A DNA stretch of 64,000 bases from Dactylorhiza incarnata (GCA_033032865.1 JAWHQI010000502.1:744001-808000), one strand, 5' to 3'; counted from the stretch's first letter, positions 11,821 to 24,364 are shown. Numbers and translations are program-made. Notes: generated by a model not told the origin, from the letters alone.

Positions 11821-14800
11821 CATTAGATTGTCTTGCTTTCTTGCCAAGGAACTGTAAAACATAACAAAATTCAGTACACTGAAGTTATACTGAGAGCCTA
11901 CACATTCAGATTACAGACATACCATGACATCAGGAAGAAGAAACAACTTGGCAAGACTTTCAGGCTTGTAATGAAAGTCTTCTGGAAGTGTGAACTTGCA
12001 GGATGCTCTGTTGGTCGGTAAGAGTAAAGATTTTGGATTTTTGGGTGCCTGAAAGATATTAGAGAAATCCTTTTCCTGGGATTTCATGAATTCAAAATCA
12101 GAAAATGATTTTTTCACTTTCGTTTTACTAGTTGTTTGTTCTTGCTTTTCAACAGAATATGGAACATGCTCTAAACCTGTAATAACATTCAATACCAAAA
12201 AAATAATAATAAATCACCATAATGAGATTGTAGGTAAATGAAGTGAAAATACTTTCAAGTAACCTTTCGATTTCTTATACTTCCAATAATCAGGACCTGC
12301 CCATTTATTTGTTTTTGAAGTGAAACCTAGGCCATAAGACAAGAAATCAGTTATCTCCTCGATTTTGACACTAGTACCAAAACCTTCAAAGGAGAAGTCT
12401 CCGGTCTCCTGCATTAGGGGCATTTACTCTTTTACAAATCAAACATTAACATGAGATAGTGAGGTTAGTGAAGCGTTGAGATCCAAACACATACCTCTAA
12501 TTGACTAGAAAAACTTGTCTCTCCTACCATGGAATTATCATCAATGACACTTATATGATCATCGTGATCAGAAGCGTTGAGATCAACATCACCAAATGAA
12601 GTATCACCTAACTGGGTACGGTAGATATCGTCAGTCTCACCATGCCCAGCTGGTTGTTCTTCAACAGCGTTTAGATTCTGTTGTTTATGACTGTTTTCAT
12701 CAAACCGGTCCATAATGTCCCTCAAAGTTGGTGAAATGTAGTCTTTTTTAGGCATATTGATCAGCATCTGATCAAGACAGTCTAAAAATGAAAGTAAATA
12801 AAGCAAAGAAACAAGATCAATCAGGTTTAATCAACAGACCCTGGAACATAATCAACAAAAAAGTTCATACCTTTAGCAAAAAACAGGTCAATCAGTTCAG
12901 ATTTATCGTTCTGGGAATCATTTAGAATAAACTTCTCTGGCACTTCAGAAGAATCAAAGAGAACATGGCAATTGCCATATACTCCGAGATTGTTCAACAA
13001 GAGACCTTTGGCACCACCTTCATCAAACTGGGCTGAAGTTTGATGGTAAAGAGGATCGACGCTGAAAGCCACTGGAACATTCAAGCATGTATCATTACAG
13101 TGATAAAGACACATGAAAAGGATCCAAATTAGGAGGCATGGCATCTTATATTACCATCAATCTTCTTCATATTGAGTGCCTCGAAGGAGGCCTCTAATGT
13201 TGATAAAGGAGATAACTGCAAGGAACACATTATAACCATTGTTATGTTGGATGAAATGCACACAAAATGTAATAAAGTTGGTGAGACTTGCCTTCCTCTC
13301 AATATCTTTTCTAGAAAGACCCTCCTCATGCTCAGATCTACCATGAGCATGGTTTTTGTCTGCTGCATTCTCTGCAAATGTGATAGCATTTATAATTCCG
13401 CTTTGAATGTTCTAAATTTACTATTGAATTAGCACCTCTTAAGAGTCAAAACTAGGCAGAATATTCATGAAATAAAATATGAAGTGTTATTTTAAACAAA
13501 AAACTGCAAAAAAACATGATAATTGACGGAACAACTCAAAAACTACAAATATTATTACATTGAACGTGGAGAGAATAAGAGACCTAGTGTCAATAGCTCC
13601 TTAGATGTTGATATATATATAACATTAAAGTAAGTTCTTTAAAAGAGTCATGATCCTCATATATAAGACCATCAAAAATATTTAGGCCGTCCGATCTTTA
13701 TATGAAAGAGAGGGGGGAGAAAGAGAGAGAGGGTGAGAGAGGAAAAGCTTTCCTAGACCTCTTAAACCAACTCAAATAGCTAGGACCTGGGAGAGAGAGG
13801 GGAGACCAAGTGAGAGATGGTGTTTTTTATTTTATTTTTTTAGGTTTTTTTTATTCATAAATTTTTATCCCAAAAATAATGTTGCAAAATATAAAATGTT
13901 TCCTTTCTAAATTAGTCTAATGGGCAGAACCCGTGAGCCGGTACTATGGGTGCGCACAGGCTCCAAGCTTCCACGGACTTGCAAAACTTGTTCGTGGAAG
14001 AAAAGCTTGAGGTCCGGTGCACCTGGTGCGCCCGACGCCTCAGGCACGCCTTTAATAACGTAGATCTTAGTCATCAAATTTGAAACTCTTTGATGTAAGG
14101 AAATGCGTGGGTTTTTAAATACACATGGTAGGCATACAATTAAAAAAACGTATACTTTGTTTGTAAATATTAGCGTTCGCACACAGGGTCCCGCAAATGC
14201 AATGTGCGACGGCAATAGTACTCCGTCATCGCTCAAGTGACGGTCTGGTATTGTCTTCATCGCGCACATTGTGTATGAAAAAAATAAGTACACTAAATCC
14301 AAGGAAAAAGTACCATTATTTTGTTCTGTGCCGGCACGATTGATCCCTCCAAGGACCTTATATGCTTCAGAATGCAAAGAATCAACTCTGAGGGAGTATA
14401 TCTTCACACCAGCTTCCAGAGAACAACTTGCCTTCGACCAAAACAACTGATTCAATTAGCATAATTAACCAATCTTCTAAAGCTATGTCCCCATGAATAA
14501 ACTCAGATATCACGAAGATTACCTTCTGAAAATTGTTCTCAGCGTCGTCTTCTTCAGATTTAGTCTGGATGATCTCGCTAAGATGGTCAATCAGGTTAAG
14601 CTCCCACGTGTTTTTCTGATTTATCTTCTGCTTGAATACAGACACAAGAAGGGAAACTGAGAAGATAGAAATAAGAAACCCTAATAGACAGACGGAAATG
14701 AAACCCTGGAGAGGGTAGGGTTTGAGAGCGAACATTCTCGCTGGCCAACTTGAGGCAATTTTGTAGCAGATCCATGATTTGGTCGCGTTCAAGGAGACTG

Positions 14801-15015
14801 GGAAGGGAAGGAAGGGTGGTTGGCGCGGCAGCGGCGACGACGGATTTGCGGCGGTTGGAGGCGGCGCGAGCGGCCCTGGCCTGCTCTCGCTCGAGCTCAT
14901 CGTCATTGGATCCCAGTGGGAAAGGGTTGAAAGTAGGAGATTGCAGACGGGAGGAGATCGGAATCCGTGCGGCGTGCTTCTCCGGCGTGGGCGTTCCCTC
15001 TTCTACCGGAGACAT
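11821..15015 (-). CDS. CAP-H: condensin complex subunit 2 (CAP-H/Barren kleisin), exons 1-10
   Basis: CAP-H is the kleisin that bridges the SMC2/SMC4 heads and recruits CAP-D2/CAP-G in condensin I for mitotic chromosome compaction. Exons (minus): 14734-15015, 14523-14627, 14314-14431, 13292-13371, 13155-13215, 12871-13071, 12495-12781, 12264-12408, 11923-12176, 11821-11851. The phases agree at all nine joins, giving about 521 codons with no stop. Conserved blocks: LEREQARAARAA, NKINQKNTWELNLIDHL, LEAGVKIYSLRVDS, LSTLEASFEALNMKKID, DPLYHQTSAQFDEGGAKG, WAGPDYWKYKK, PKNPKSLLLP. The start is the first ATG of exon 1, before a Pro/Ser-rich leader. Intron 4 has a GC donor; the other donors I read are GT. 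The last part of the protein (roughly 150 residues in Arabidopsis, from memory) is not found to the left, so the gene may be truncated or continue beyond very long introns. Confidence 0.93.
13216..13291 (-). other. GC-AG intron in CAP-H (intron 4)
   Basis: The donor reads AAG|GCAAGT and the acceptor TTGCAG. No GT donor nearby keeps phase. Joining 13292 to 13215 links DIERK to LSPLSTLE in frame, as in other plant CAP-H proteins. GC donors with a strong AAG|GCAAGT context are the well-known minor class handled by the major spliceosome. Confidence 0.8.
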
Positions 15016-15348
15016 CTATTCTTCTTTTTCTTTCCTTTTTTTCCCTGTTCTTGTTCTCCGATTCACACTCTTCTCCGCCGGAGATGCAAGAAAGTGAGGA
15101 GGCGAAATGACAGGGCTGAAACACTAGAGAGGAAAGTCTCTGCTCTCTCCTTCTCTCTACTTTGCCTGCTTGCTGTCGCAGATTACGGTGGCGAAGAAAG
15201 TGAACAGAACCGCTTCTTCTCCCTTTCGCCCCGCCACTTCAGCCCAATTTGAAATCGAGAGCTAAAATATGGCTATTATCTCACCTAACATCCAAGTATC
15301 CAACTAACTCTTAATCAAAAGACAATATTTAAGGGGAATTTTGGCACT
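15016..15348 (-). promoter_or_regulatory. CAP-H 5' UTR/promoter interval
   Basis: Only about 334 bp separate the CAP-H start codon from the left inverted end of the MULE. The stretch is pyrimidine-rich on the minus strand near the ATG. No clear TATA box was recognised. Confidence 0.4.
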
Positions 15349-15465
15349 TTGCCCATTCTAAATGAGGCTCTTTGGCACTTTGCATCCTAGCTTTTTTATT
15401 TTTGACACTTTGCACCCCATAAACCCTCTAAGTGGCGCATTGCACCCTCAAGTCATTTCCCTTTT
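15349..15465 (+). repeat. MULE left terminal inverted repeat
   Basis: Matches the reverse complement of 28909-29023 at roughly 80% by eye, including a CTAAATGA[A/G]GCTC block and a TTTTTATTTTTG[G/A]CACTTTGCACCCC block. Confidence 0.75.
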
Positions 15466-15633
15466 ATATTTAATCCGGTAATTAAAAGATGAGGGATATT
15501 TTGGTCCCTCATATATTGAAATATTATAGGGGCCCAGAAATAATGATTAGACCAAAATAATTATAGCCTGCACATTACTATTTACAGACCAACCAATTTT
15601 TTTTTATCAAAGTCAAATATTGAATGCTTGCAC

Positions 15634-15706
15634 GGACCAACCAAAATTTATGTTATTTGCAGCCCATCCGAAATTTATGCTATTTGCAGATCAACCGAAA
15701 TTTATG
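15634..15706. repeat. 27-bp tandem repeat in the MULE left arm
   Basis: Three units of the type 'ccgaaatttatgctatttgca', at 15634, 15661 and 15688. A second local duplication ('gttgcggaagtagata') lies around 16000 and 16085. Such subterminal repeats are common in MULEs. Confidence 0.65.
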
Positions 15707-16412
15707 CAAGAAAATGATTATTAAATGATGATTTTATTTTTCGAATGTAATGGAGATGGAGATTCTCCTCTATTTGCAGACCAAAAAATGAGATTTGTTT
15801 TTATCTAACTCGCAAAAATTACTAGAATTTTTATTTCTCGCGCTCTCGTAGACATGAATTAAGTAGCGCGCGTCGAGTCTCCCATTTATTTTGACAATTA
15901 ACGATATTTTCATTAATGTTGAGCAGTATCGGCGAGAGAGAAATGATCCAAAGTTTCTGCGTGCGATATGTAACCAAAAAATTCGTAGTGTAACCAAATT
16001 TTTCTAGTTGCGGAAGTAGATAACTCGTTTTTTGAGGAATAATTTTATAGTGTAACCAAAAATTGTTTGGTGCGGCCACTAAATAGTTGCGGAAGTAGAT
16101 AGCTACTTAACATTTTTTAATAATAAACGGAAACAAATAAAATTACATAGTATCTTAGACAAAATCAGTAAAGAAATTTAGCTAATGAAACTTCGGCTCT
16201 CTTTATTCAATGTCATCCCAAACATCTTTAACACCTGCAAAATACCAAACAATTTATAATTTATTTTATTATATTAAAAAGTACCAAATAGAAATCATGA
16301 GATAACTCGTATCGTGACTATATGGCCCACACAATGATTCTTGTGTTCCAACAATATTTGTTCTTACATTTGAACTACCATCAATCTTCTTCACCTACAT
16401 GAATGTGGAAAA

Positions 16413-18746
16413 TTATTTTAATAACAATTGTTCAAAGAGGAAAAAATTTAAAGCTAATAATCTAAGCGTTACTAACCGGTAATTTAGATCTGAATGTTTA
16501 TGTTGTGGGCATTGTTCTTGATGATTGACCACAACTTTTTTGTTATGTCCACTCATTCCACAATTAGAGCATGTATATTTTGTACCCGATCTTTTTAAAC
16601 CATACCTTTGAGTCTTGACTCTCCAACTCATCAGCCTCCTTTCTTCTTGATTGCATCGAGGGTCTTCCGACCTTTTTGGGTTTACAGTGTCACGGGACCA
16701 CGAGACTTAAATCAGAACGCGGTCACTCTCTTTGCCCTTTAATGGTATTCAATAAATGTTTATAGGCTCTTAAAAATGTGTTTTTCTTGTACCAGTAGTC
16801 AACGTAATCTTCAACCCGTTCTCATTTGTAGAATATACATGTTATGGAATGCACACAAGGAATTTCACTTAGATCCCATCTGTTGCAACTACAACTGTTG
16901 GTTGCTAAGTCCAATCTCAATTTATCACCGACCCACCCTTTCACCTCAAATTTCTCTTGTCCATTCCATTCCAGAATATAGTCATGAACCCCTCTCTTAT
17001 TTTTCTCTAAAAAAATTTTAATGTTAGGACAAATATCACCATTATATTTCAGCATCTTATCTCTTTGTGTATGTATTCTCCTCATCATAATTACTCTTAT
17101 GATCTCAAACATTGATATGATGGGTTTACCTCTTGCCTTCAATATTACATTGTTGAAACATTCGCACAAGTTGTTAAGTAACATATCACACTTGGGTCAT
17201 GGGCTAAAATGAGATCTTGCCCAATTTTTAGGATCTCTTGCCCTTACTCAATTATAAGTTTGTACATTAAATACTTTTAATTTTTCTATTTCACTATTAA
17301 AGTCAACCAATCTTGTAGCGGATAAAACTTTCCACAATAAATTTTTTAGTTGCAAACCCTTATGAATTTGTTTGAAATTACCATACATATGGCGTAAACA
17401 GAACCTATGTTCCGCATTCGGTAGGAGTTCTTCAACTGCACGTATCAACCCTTTTTGTGTATCAGATATGATTGTCCAAGCATAATTATTAACAACATTC
17501 AAATCTTGTATTAGAAGTCCAATAAACCATTCCCAAGATTTTCTATTTTCCCTAAATACCATTGCATATGCTATTGGGTGCATACCATTGTTATCATCAA
17601 TACCAACTGCGCATAGTAGAACTTCTCCATTTGAGGTCTTAAGGTGAGTTCCATCTAGACCAATAACGGGTCGACAACCGGCATGAAAACTCATTTTCAA
17701 AGCACCCCAACATATATATAATCTCTTAAAAACACATGTTTCAGATTCGGGAAGATGTTTGCATTGAACTTTAACAGTTGTGTTAGGATTTGTTCTACGG
17801 ATTTCTTCACAATAGTCCCATAAACTGACATACTGAACCAACTCTGTGCCATGAATGATTTTGTTAGCGTGTTTTTTGGTTCTATACATTTACCAAATGG
17901 ACAGTGAAGTTCTATTTTCCATTTGCATCATTTCTTGCATTGAAGTAACCGGACACTCAGGGTTACTCCTAAGGTGGTGTTGGTATTTTTTTGCTAGGTA
18001 ATCTGAAGTGCAATGTTGAGAACTTGCTGCCCTATAGAATGTGTGCTCTCCTTTAATGGTATTCACTTAAAATGTAGTATCATTTCTAGATATAAAAGAG
18101 GCATACACAACCCAACCATATTCACAAGTAGCTTGAATTTTGTCACATAACAATTTTTTGTGAATTTAAAAGGTTTTTCTTGCATGTTTGAGTATGTCTT
18201 AACTGTCTCTCTAAACTCTTCAGCTGTATTAAAGCGTAATCCGACTTCAAATTCAAAATTAGAATCATAAACATTGCCTTGATATATTAGGTAGTGTGAT
18301 GAAATGGTTTTGTTAGAACTAGAAGTGAGTAGACTTTTACCTTTATAGAGCTCTACCTGACTTCTACTTCCTTCAGTGGTATCCTTCAATCCTACCCATT
18401 CAATTGCTTCATCAATGTTTTCATCATACTCCAAATCATCGTTCTCAAAGTTATCATCTGCAAAATCATCACTAAAAGTGGAATCTTCCCTGTCCGTGTC
18501 CTCTCCTATGCTAAATAATGAATCACTTTCATTCTCAAGTTCAAGTAGAGTACTTTGCACATCCACATTTCTTTGAGCTTCAATAGTTTCAATGTAGACA
18601 TCAACTTCTTTTTCAACATTAATAAACGTAATCAAATTTTTGACTTCTTCATCCGTGTCTAATACAACAAGATTATTGCAATCTTCAGGCCCGCTTAAAC
18701 TGCCAACAAATCGAACCCAACCCAACTGACCAATTTGTAGTCATTT
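16413..18746 (-). pseudogene. MULE (MuDR-type) transposase, broken
   Basis: An acidic N-terminal region (about 18725-18300) is followed by a MuDR N-terminal block FNTAEEFRETVKTYS (about 18200-18245), a CEYGWVVYAS block (about 18100-18135), the MULE catalytic domain with GLDGTHLK (about 17635-17665) and SWEWF, a conserved WARSHFS...CDMLLNN block (about 17150-17225), a SWIM finger CSCNRW...IPCVHS (about 16840-16890), and a CSNCGMSGHN zinc knuckle (about 16540-16570). A frameshift near 18150 and stops near 18068, 17890, 17247 and 17200 inactivate it. The gypsy element interrupts it at 18746/27892. The 5' end is not identified: the sequence just upstream of the insertion site has a stop in frame, so an upstream intron or a different start is likely. 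Confidence 0.85.
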
Positions 18747-20833
18747 TGTAACACCCTGCCAGTACAAAAAGTATAACAGCAGGTCCGGCCGGGACCCCAC
18801 GCCATACAAACCACACTAGCTAGGAGTTAAAAGGTGATAACCAGAAAAGTAACAACTAACGAGAGTACAAAACGTAAGCGGAAGCATTAATTAAACCATT
18901 CAAATAGACATGTCCACTATCATAGGAATGAATCCAGAAATAAGAGTTACGGCCTTAGGGCCTTACATCAAATCAATGTACAAAACTCTAAAAAGCATAC
19001 ATCGGCACGCAGGCCGGCAATACATGAGAAAACAGGAAAAAGGCTGGCCTTCGAGGGCCAACTCAGCAAAAGGACAGCAAGAGGACCAACGCCCGCTATT
19101 TCCCGCTAGGCTCACCTGCACCTGCATAAGAACATTCCACCAAGCGGTGGTAAACAAGGCAACGGTCAGCACAGCTGACCAAATTATAACGACCCCACCC
19201 CTTTCCCGGGGTGGCGGAGATTCTACCCTGCAAGTAAGCCATACTAGCACCAGTACTAAATCTAAAGAGAGTGCAACTACACAAGGTGAGGTTACAAGCA
19301 CAATCAATCTTCTAGGTTGAGCATCAAAAAGAAGGGAACCTAGGTATGCACGTGATGTTGGTTGGGTTCACCCGAAGGTTTCCCACAACCGCCTAAGCAA
19401 ATCGCATGAGGCTAAACATAACATCAAATTCACAACACTCCACCCTAAGGGTCACAACCTTAGGTGGGGAACAAGAGCTTTTGGTCGGTCTAGGTATGAC
19501 ACCTTCCACGACCTCTCCCATGATCACACGGCCTTCATGAGGAAGGGACCTCTCGCCGATCTGCATGGAAACGGGTTCGGTTCAGCTTTGCCCGTGCTCT
19601 AATCGTCGCGATCTATCGCACGACGCGGGTACGGCTTCACCTCGGCCCGTAAGGGTTTAGCACTTTCAAGTGCTACACAAAAATATACGCTACGCACCTA
19701 ACCCCTTCATAAGGATCTAGGCTTCGCGAATTCTCAACAAGGGAGGTACATACGCTCCGCATCAACAACGTGGTGAAGGTTTGCCTTCATCCAAAACTCA
19801 AAGCATGGGGCTTTCGTAGGGATCTTCACAAGACGCCTACACTTAACTCCCGCAATACTATAGGTGAGTTCACGGAGTCATTCTCCGGCACGCATTCTAG
19901 GTCTAACCTAAATGCAACGTCGCAAATCAAGCATCACCGATTCGGGCTCACGGCCACGAATAGGCTTCACACAAAATGCCTAAATCCGCACGACTACCGG
20001 ATTTTCTACATGCAATATGCCGGGGACGGACACAATCTACCCGGAGTCCCGAAGGACTTGAGGAAATCCTACACTTCACCCATTTGGTGAAAGAGATACC
20101 TCATGCAAGCAAAGAAAGAGGAATAAATGGACAAATACAAGTCCAAAGTTCGGGAGGAAGAATCGTTACCCTAGGCGCTTTCTTTTTCGCCATGGATCCG
20201 AGATTCTATACGGAGAGAAACGACCGCACCGGGCTGCACTCTCCAAATCTGGAAACGGCTCGCGAAACGGAGCTCCGGAGCTCCGTCAATGGCGGGATCT
20301 TCCTTCTTCTTCCTTGCCTCCTTCTTCTTCCTCTAGCCTAGGAGAGAGAAACACCTCAAAATAATGAGGACTAATCTCCTCTCATAAGCCCTAAAAGCCT
20401 CCAGCATCTAATCCTAGCCATCGGATCAGATCTCAAAAGATTTGGACGGCCCGATCTTCTTCTCCGCTCAAAATCGCGGAACAGAATAAACAGGGCGCAC
20501 GATCACAGGCGCACGGTCAGTGGTCGTGCGCGACGAGGGCAATGGTCGTGCGCACTATCCGGGACAGAACTCTGAATTCTTGCGAATAAGCGCACGATCG
20601 CTGGCGCACGATCACTGGTCGTGCGCGAAGAGGGAAATGGTCGTGCGCACTGTCCGAGACAGAACTCGATTCTCTTCTGAATTAACGCACGATCGCTGGC
20701 ACACGATCACTGGTCGTGCGCGATGAGGCCACTGATCGTGCGCTAAGAGCAGACAGGGAAAATTCTAGCCTGCTTCACGTGCCGCACTACCACTCCGCCT
20801 ACTTCGCGGAACTACCAGATTTGGGGTGTTACA
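18747..20833 (-). repeat. gypsy 3' LTR
   Basis: 2087 bp, starting TGTAACACCC and ending GGGGTGTTACA on the plus strand. It is downstream of pol in element orientation. Three 95-bp tandem units lie at 20495-20765. Short ORFs inside it are duplicated exactly in the other LTR and are not genes. Confidence 0.97.
20495..20765. repeat. 95-bp triple repeat in the gypsy LTR
   Basis: Units start at 20495, 20590 and 20685. Each contains GCGCACGATCACTGGTCGTG-like self-complementary sequence (arms GCGCACGA/TCGTGCGC). The same array is in the other LTR at 27548-27818. Confidence 0.85.
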
Positions 20834-20850
20834 ACTCCCCCCTCCTTAAA
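20834..20850 (-). other. gypsy polypurine tract
   Basis: On the minus strand a TTAAGGAGGGGGGAGT run directly precedes the 3' LTR, the expected plus-strand primer site. Confidence 0.8.
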
Positions 20851-20897
20851 AGAATTTCGTCCCGAAATCCAGGAAACGGTAATAGCATAAATTACAG

Positions 20898-23800
20898 TTA
20901 TACTTTACCTGAGGGAAATAGCTCGGGGTACTCCGCAAGCATCGTTTGCTCTCTCTCCCAAGAGAGCTCCTCTCGGCCGCAGTTATCCCACCGGACTTTT
21001 ACCATCCGAATGGACTTGTTCCGCAGCTGCTTTACTTCGGTATCTTCGATGCGTAAAGGCTTGACTTTCGTCGACAACCCACTATCGACCGGAACTTTGC
21101 CGACCGCAACGATATGAGTAGGCTCTTGCACTGCCTTCCTTAACACTGAAATGTGGAACACGTCGTGCAGACCGCTCAGCTCTGCAGATAGTGCAAGCCG
21201 ATAAGCCGCATCACCAACACGCTCCACGATCTCGAACGGTCCTAAGTACCTCGGACTGAGCTTTTTCAAGCGTCGAATCCTTGATACCCCTTTGAACGGT
21301 TTGATCTTCAAGTAAACCCGGTCACCGACGGCGAACTCTAAGTTCCTATGCTTGGCGTTGAAATACTTTGCTTGCCTATCCTGGGCAACCAATAGCCTTT
21401 CGCGTATAGTCCGGATCGTCGACGTTGCTTCTTCAACATCCTTTCGCTTCAATAGCTTAGTATCGCCCGTTTCCGCCCAAGACAACGGCGTACGACACTT
21501 CTTACCATAGAGGGCCTCGAAAGGAGCCATCCTTATGCTGGCTTGGTAGCTATTATTGTAGGCGAATTCGATCATAAAGAGGTGATCCTCCCACCTCTTT
21601 CCAAAGTCTAGAGCGCACATTCGGAGCATATCCTCCATAGTCCTGTTGGTTCTCTCGGTCTGTCCATCCGTTTGCGGGTGGAAGGCCGTGCTGAACTTCA
21701 ATTTTGTGCCCAACAGTTCATGGATAAGCCTCCAATCTTTCGACGTGAAACGCCCGTCACGATCGCTGACGATGCTACGAGGGACACCGTGCAGTCTCAC
21801 GATACTATCCACATAGAGCTTTGCTAGCTTCTCTACAGAGTCATCCTTCCGGTTCGGAATGAAGTGTGATACCTTTGTCAAACGGTCCACGATCACCCAT
21901 ATGGCGTCGTTTCCATGTTGCGATCTCGGCAATCCGTGCACGAAATCCATCGAAATATCATCAAACTTCCATTCCGGAATCGGCAAGGACTTCAGAAACC
22001 CACCGGGACGTTGACATTCCGCTTTCACCAACGCGCAAGTATGACACTTGGCTACGTAAAGGGCAATATCTTTCTTCATGCCCGGCCACCAGAACAGTTT
22101 CTTCATATCCATAAACATTTTAGTGCTCCCCGGGTGGATCGAGTACTTGGTATGATGAGCCTCGTACATCAATTCCGCCCGTAGAGTACCAACGTTTGGG
22201 ATGCATAACCTTTCCTGCTTCCACATAAGGTCGTCTTCGAAGGAGAAATCAGCGTTTAACCCTTCAACGGTCTCCGCTTTGTATCGTTTCAAGCTCTCGT
22301 CCAACTCCAATGCTTGTCGAACTCGGTCGGCAAGGTCGTAGTGAACTTCCGTCCAGTTCAAGCATGCTGAAGTAGACGTTCTCCTATCAATGCATATGAT
22401 CTCCATTTCTTCTAGCTCACGGATTAGACGCTCATCGTGCATCAAAATCCAATTTGCTTGCGCGGGAGCCCGACGACTCAACGCGTCTGCAACTACGTTT
22501 CCTTTACCGGGAGTATATTTGATATCGAAGGTGTAGTCCCCAAGGAACTCCATCCACCTCCTTTGGCGCATGTTCAACTCCCTTTGGTCTAGTAAGTACT
22601 TGAGGCTCTTATGGTCGGTAAAGATATCGATCTTCACGCCATATAGATAGTGCCTCCAAAGCTTGAGGGCAAAAACCACGGCCGCTAGCTCCAAATCATG
22701 GACCGGGTAATTCCTCTCGTGAACCTTCAGTTGCCGGGAGCCGTAGGCAATTACCTTCCCGAACTGCACTAGGACACAACCCAAACCACTTCCTGAGGCG
22801 TCGCTATATATTTCGTAGCCTTCCGTACCCTGTGGCGAGCATAGAATGGGCGCCGTGGTCAGACGGCTCTTTAGCTCTTCAAAAGCTCGTGCGCACTCGG
22901 GCGACCAAACGAACTTATGATCCTTCCTAGTCAGTTTTGTGAGAGGAAGTGCGATCCTCGAGAAGTTTTCCACAAAGCGCCTATAATAGCCGGCAAGTCC
23001 TAAGAAACTTCGAACTTCCGCTACGTTTTTCAACAAAGGCCACGCTTGGATCGCTTCTATCTTCGACGGATCAACTGCAATTCCTTCGCCACTAACAACA
23101 TGACCAAGGAATGCCACTGACGGTAGCCAAAACTCGCACTTGGAGAACTTGGCATATAGCTGACTCCTCCTCAAGGTGCTCAGGACTGCGTGCAGATGCC
23201 CTACATGCTCCTCTTCCGACTGAGAGTATACCAAAATGTCGTCGATGAAGACGATCACAAATTGATCTAAATACTCTCGGAATGTCCTATTCATCAAGTC
23301 CATGAATACCGACGGTGCGTTGGATAGACCGAACGGCATTACCGTGAACTCAAAGTGCCCAAAGCGGGTACTGAACGCTGTCTTTGGGATGTCGCATTCC
23401 CTTATTCGCAGTTGATAGTAGCCGGACCTTAGGTCTAGCTTGGAGTAAACCGTCGACCCCATCAGTTGGTCGAATAGATCATCGATTCTAGGAATCGGAT
23501 ATCGGTTTTTCTCGGTCAACTTGTTTAGCTCTCTATAATCGATACATAGACGCAAGCTCCCATCCTTCTTTTTCACAAAGAGGACCGGTGCACTCCAAGG
23601 CGAAGAACTTGGACGTACGTAGCCTTGCTCTAGCAGCTCTTGCAATTGGACCTTCAACTCTGCCAATTCCTTTGGCGCTATTCTGTATGGTGAGCGGGCC
23701 ACAGGTTTGGCACCTGGCACCAACTCGATACAGAAATCAATCTCCCGATGAGGCGGAGCCCCAGGGAGTTCGTTAGGAAACACGTCGGCGTATTCCGCTA

Positions 23801-24335
23801 CAACTGGGACATCACACAACCTGGGCTTTGGCTCCGAAGCCTCCAACAAGGTGAAGAACAACTCGGCGCCTTTTCTCACCGCCTTAACCACCTGGAGAGC
23901 AGACATCAGCGTCTTGCTCGCTCCTCGCATACCGGCGAATGTGGTTTCATCGTCGGTGTTCGTTCCCAGAGTGATCTCCTTTGTATTGCAATCTATGCAT
24001 GCTCGCTGCTCCGAGAGCCAGTCCATGCCGAAGATCACATCGAATTCAGCTAACGGTAGTAACGACGCTTCCAAGTCGAAATCTTGACTTCCGATCCGCA
24101 CCTTCACACGGCTCTTCCTATCCGCACTCATTCGAGATCCATTGGGTAGCACTACTTCCAATCTATCCTCTACAAAGGTAGACGGCACTCCGATTCGCAC
24201 CACGAAGTCCTCAGACAGAAAAGAGTGCGATGCACCCGTATCGAATAGAGCTCTCGCCGGATAGTTGAAAATTAGGACGAAACCTAATTGTACACAAATA
24301 ACACATAGTCGTACAACAGTGAGAATCATATACAT
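20898..24335 (-). CDS. gypsy Pol polyprotein (PR-RT-RNaseH-IN)
   Basis: 1145 residues from the first Met. Protease DTGAS at residues 32-36; RT with FIDDILVYS at about 363-371; RNase H with YSDASG near 510; integrase His/Cys zinc site about 720-765 (HH..H, CHTC), catalytic-core blocks DFVHGLP, SDRDGRF and [10 protein letters not shown]; a [10 protein letters not shown] (GPY/F) module; and a short tail with RMVKVRWDN...ELSWE that resembles a degenerate chromodomain, as in chromoviruses. It is in the same frame as gag, which ends at a TAG 18 nt upstream of this Met. The Met is probably not the real start: see the putative intron at 24284-24364. The whole frame is intact. Confidence 0.95.
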   Translation of the reverse strand: MYMILTVVRLCVICVQLGFVLIFNYPARALFDTGASHSFLSEDFVVRIGVPSTFVEDRLEVVLPNGSRMSADRKSRVKVRIGSQDFDLEASLLPLAEFDVIFGMDWLSEQRACIDCNTKEITLGTNTDDETTFAGMRGASKTLMSALQVVKAVRKGAELFFTLLEASEPKPRLCDVPVVAEYADVFPNELPGAPPHREIDFCIELVPGAKPVARSPYRIAPKELAELKVQLQELLEQGYVRPSSSPWSAPVLFVKKKDGSLRLCIDYRELNKLTEKNRYPIPRIDDLFDQLMGSTVYSKLDLRSGYYQLRIRECDIPKTAFSTRFGHFEFTVMPFGLSNAPSVFMDLMNRTFREYLDQFVIVFIDDILVYSQSEEEHVGHLHAVLSTLRRSQLYAKFSKCEFWLPSVAFLGHVVSGEGIAVDPSKIEAIQAWPLLKNVAEVRSFLGLAGYYRRFVENFSRIALPLTKLTRKDHKFVWSPECARAFEELKSRLTTAPILCSPQGTEGYEIYSDASGSGLGCVLVQFGKVIAYGSRQLKVHERNYPVHDLELAAVVFALKLWRHYLYGVKIDIFTDHKSLKYLLDQRELNMRQRRWMEFLGDYTFDIKYTPGKGNVVADALSRRAPAQANWILMHDERLIRELEEMEIICIDRRTSTSACLNWTEVHYDLADRVRQALELDESLKRYKAETVEGLNADFSFEDDLMWKQERLCIPNVGTLRAELMYEAHHTKYSIHPGSTKMFMDMKKLFWWPGMKKDIALYVAKCHTCALVKAECQRPGGFLKSLPIPEWKFDDISMDFVHGLPRSQHGNDAIWVIVDRLTKVSHFIPNRKDDSVEKLAKLYVDSIVRLHGVPRSIVSDRDGRFTSKDWRLIHELLGTKLKFSTAFHPQTDGQTERTNRTMEDMLRMCALDFGKRWEDHLFMIEFAYNNSYQASIRMAPFEALYGKKCRTPLSWAETGDTKLLKRKDVEEATSTIRTIRERLLVAQDRQAKYFNAKHRNLEFAVGDRVYLKIKPFKGVSRIRRLKKLSPRYLGPFEIVERVGDAAYRLALSAELSGLHDVFHISVLRKAVQEPTHIVAVGKVPVDSGLSTKVKPLRIEDTEVKQLRNKSIRMVKVRWDNCGREELSWEREQTMLAEYPELFPSGKV

Positions 24336-24364
24336 AGCTGTAAAAGCTAACTTCTAATTCGTAC
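24284..24364 (-). other. putative 81-nt intron between Gag and protease
   Basis: Minus strand: donor CAG|GTACGA, acceptor CAATTAG|GT, 81 nt, U/A-rich, with the Gag stop codon TAG at intron positions 9-11. Removal joins VVTG to FVLIFNYPA and then FDTGAS, a typical approach to a gypsy protease. Retention would end Gag, or on readthrough insert a 27-residue hydrophobic stretch unlike anything normal at this place. The length is a multiple of three, so frame is kept either way except for the stop. It could equally be a simple readthrough stop. No RNA evidence is available here. Confidence 0.55.

Noticed and set aside
13172..13432. 86-codon plus-strand frame
   Set aside because: Antisense to CAP-H exons 4-5 and introns, whose phases and conservation are clear.
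19770..20341. Paired 106- and 121-codon frames repeated at 26823-27394
   Set aside because: They lie in the two LTRs of the gypsy element and are duplicated as part of the LTR; no domain.
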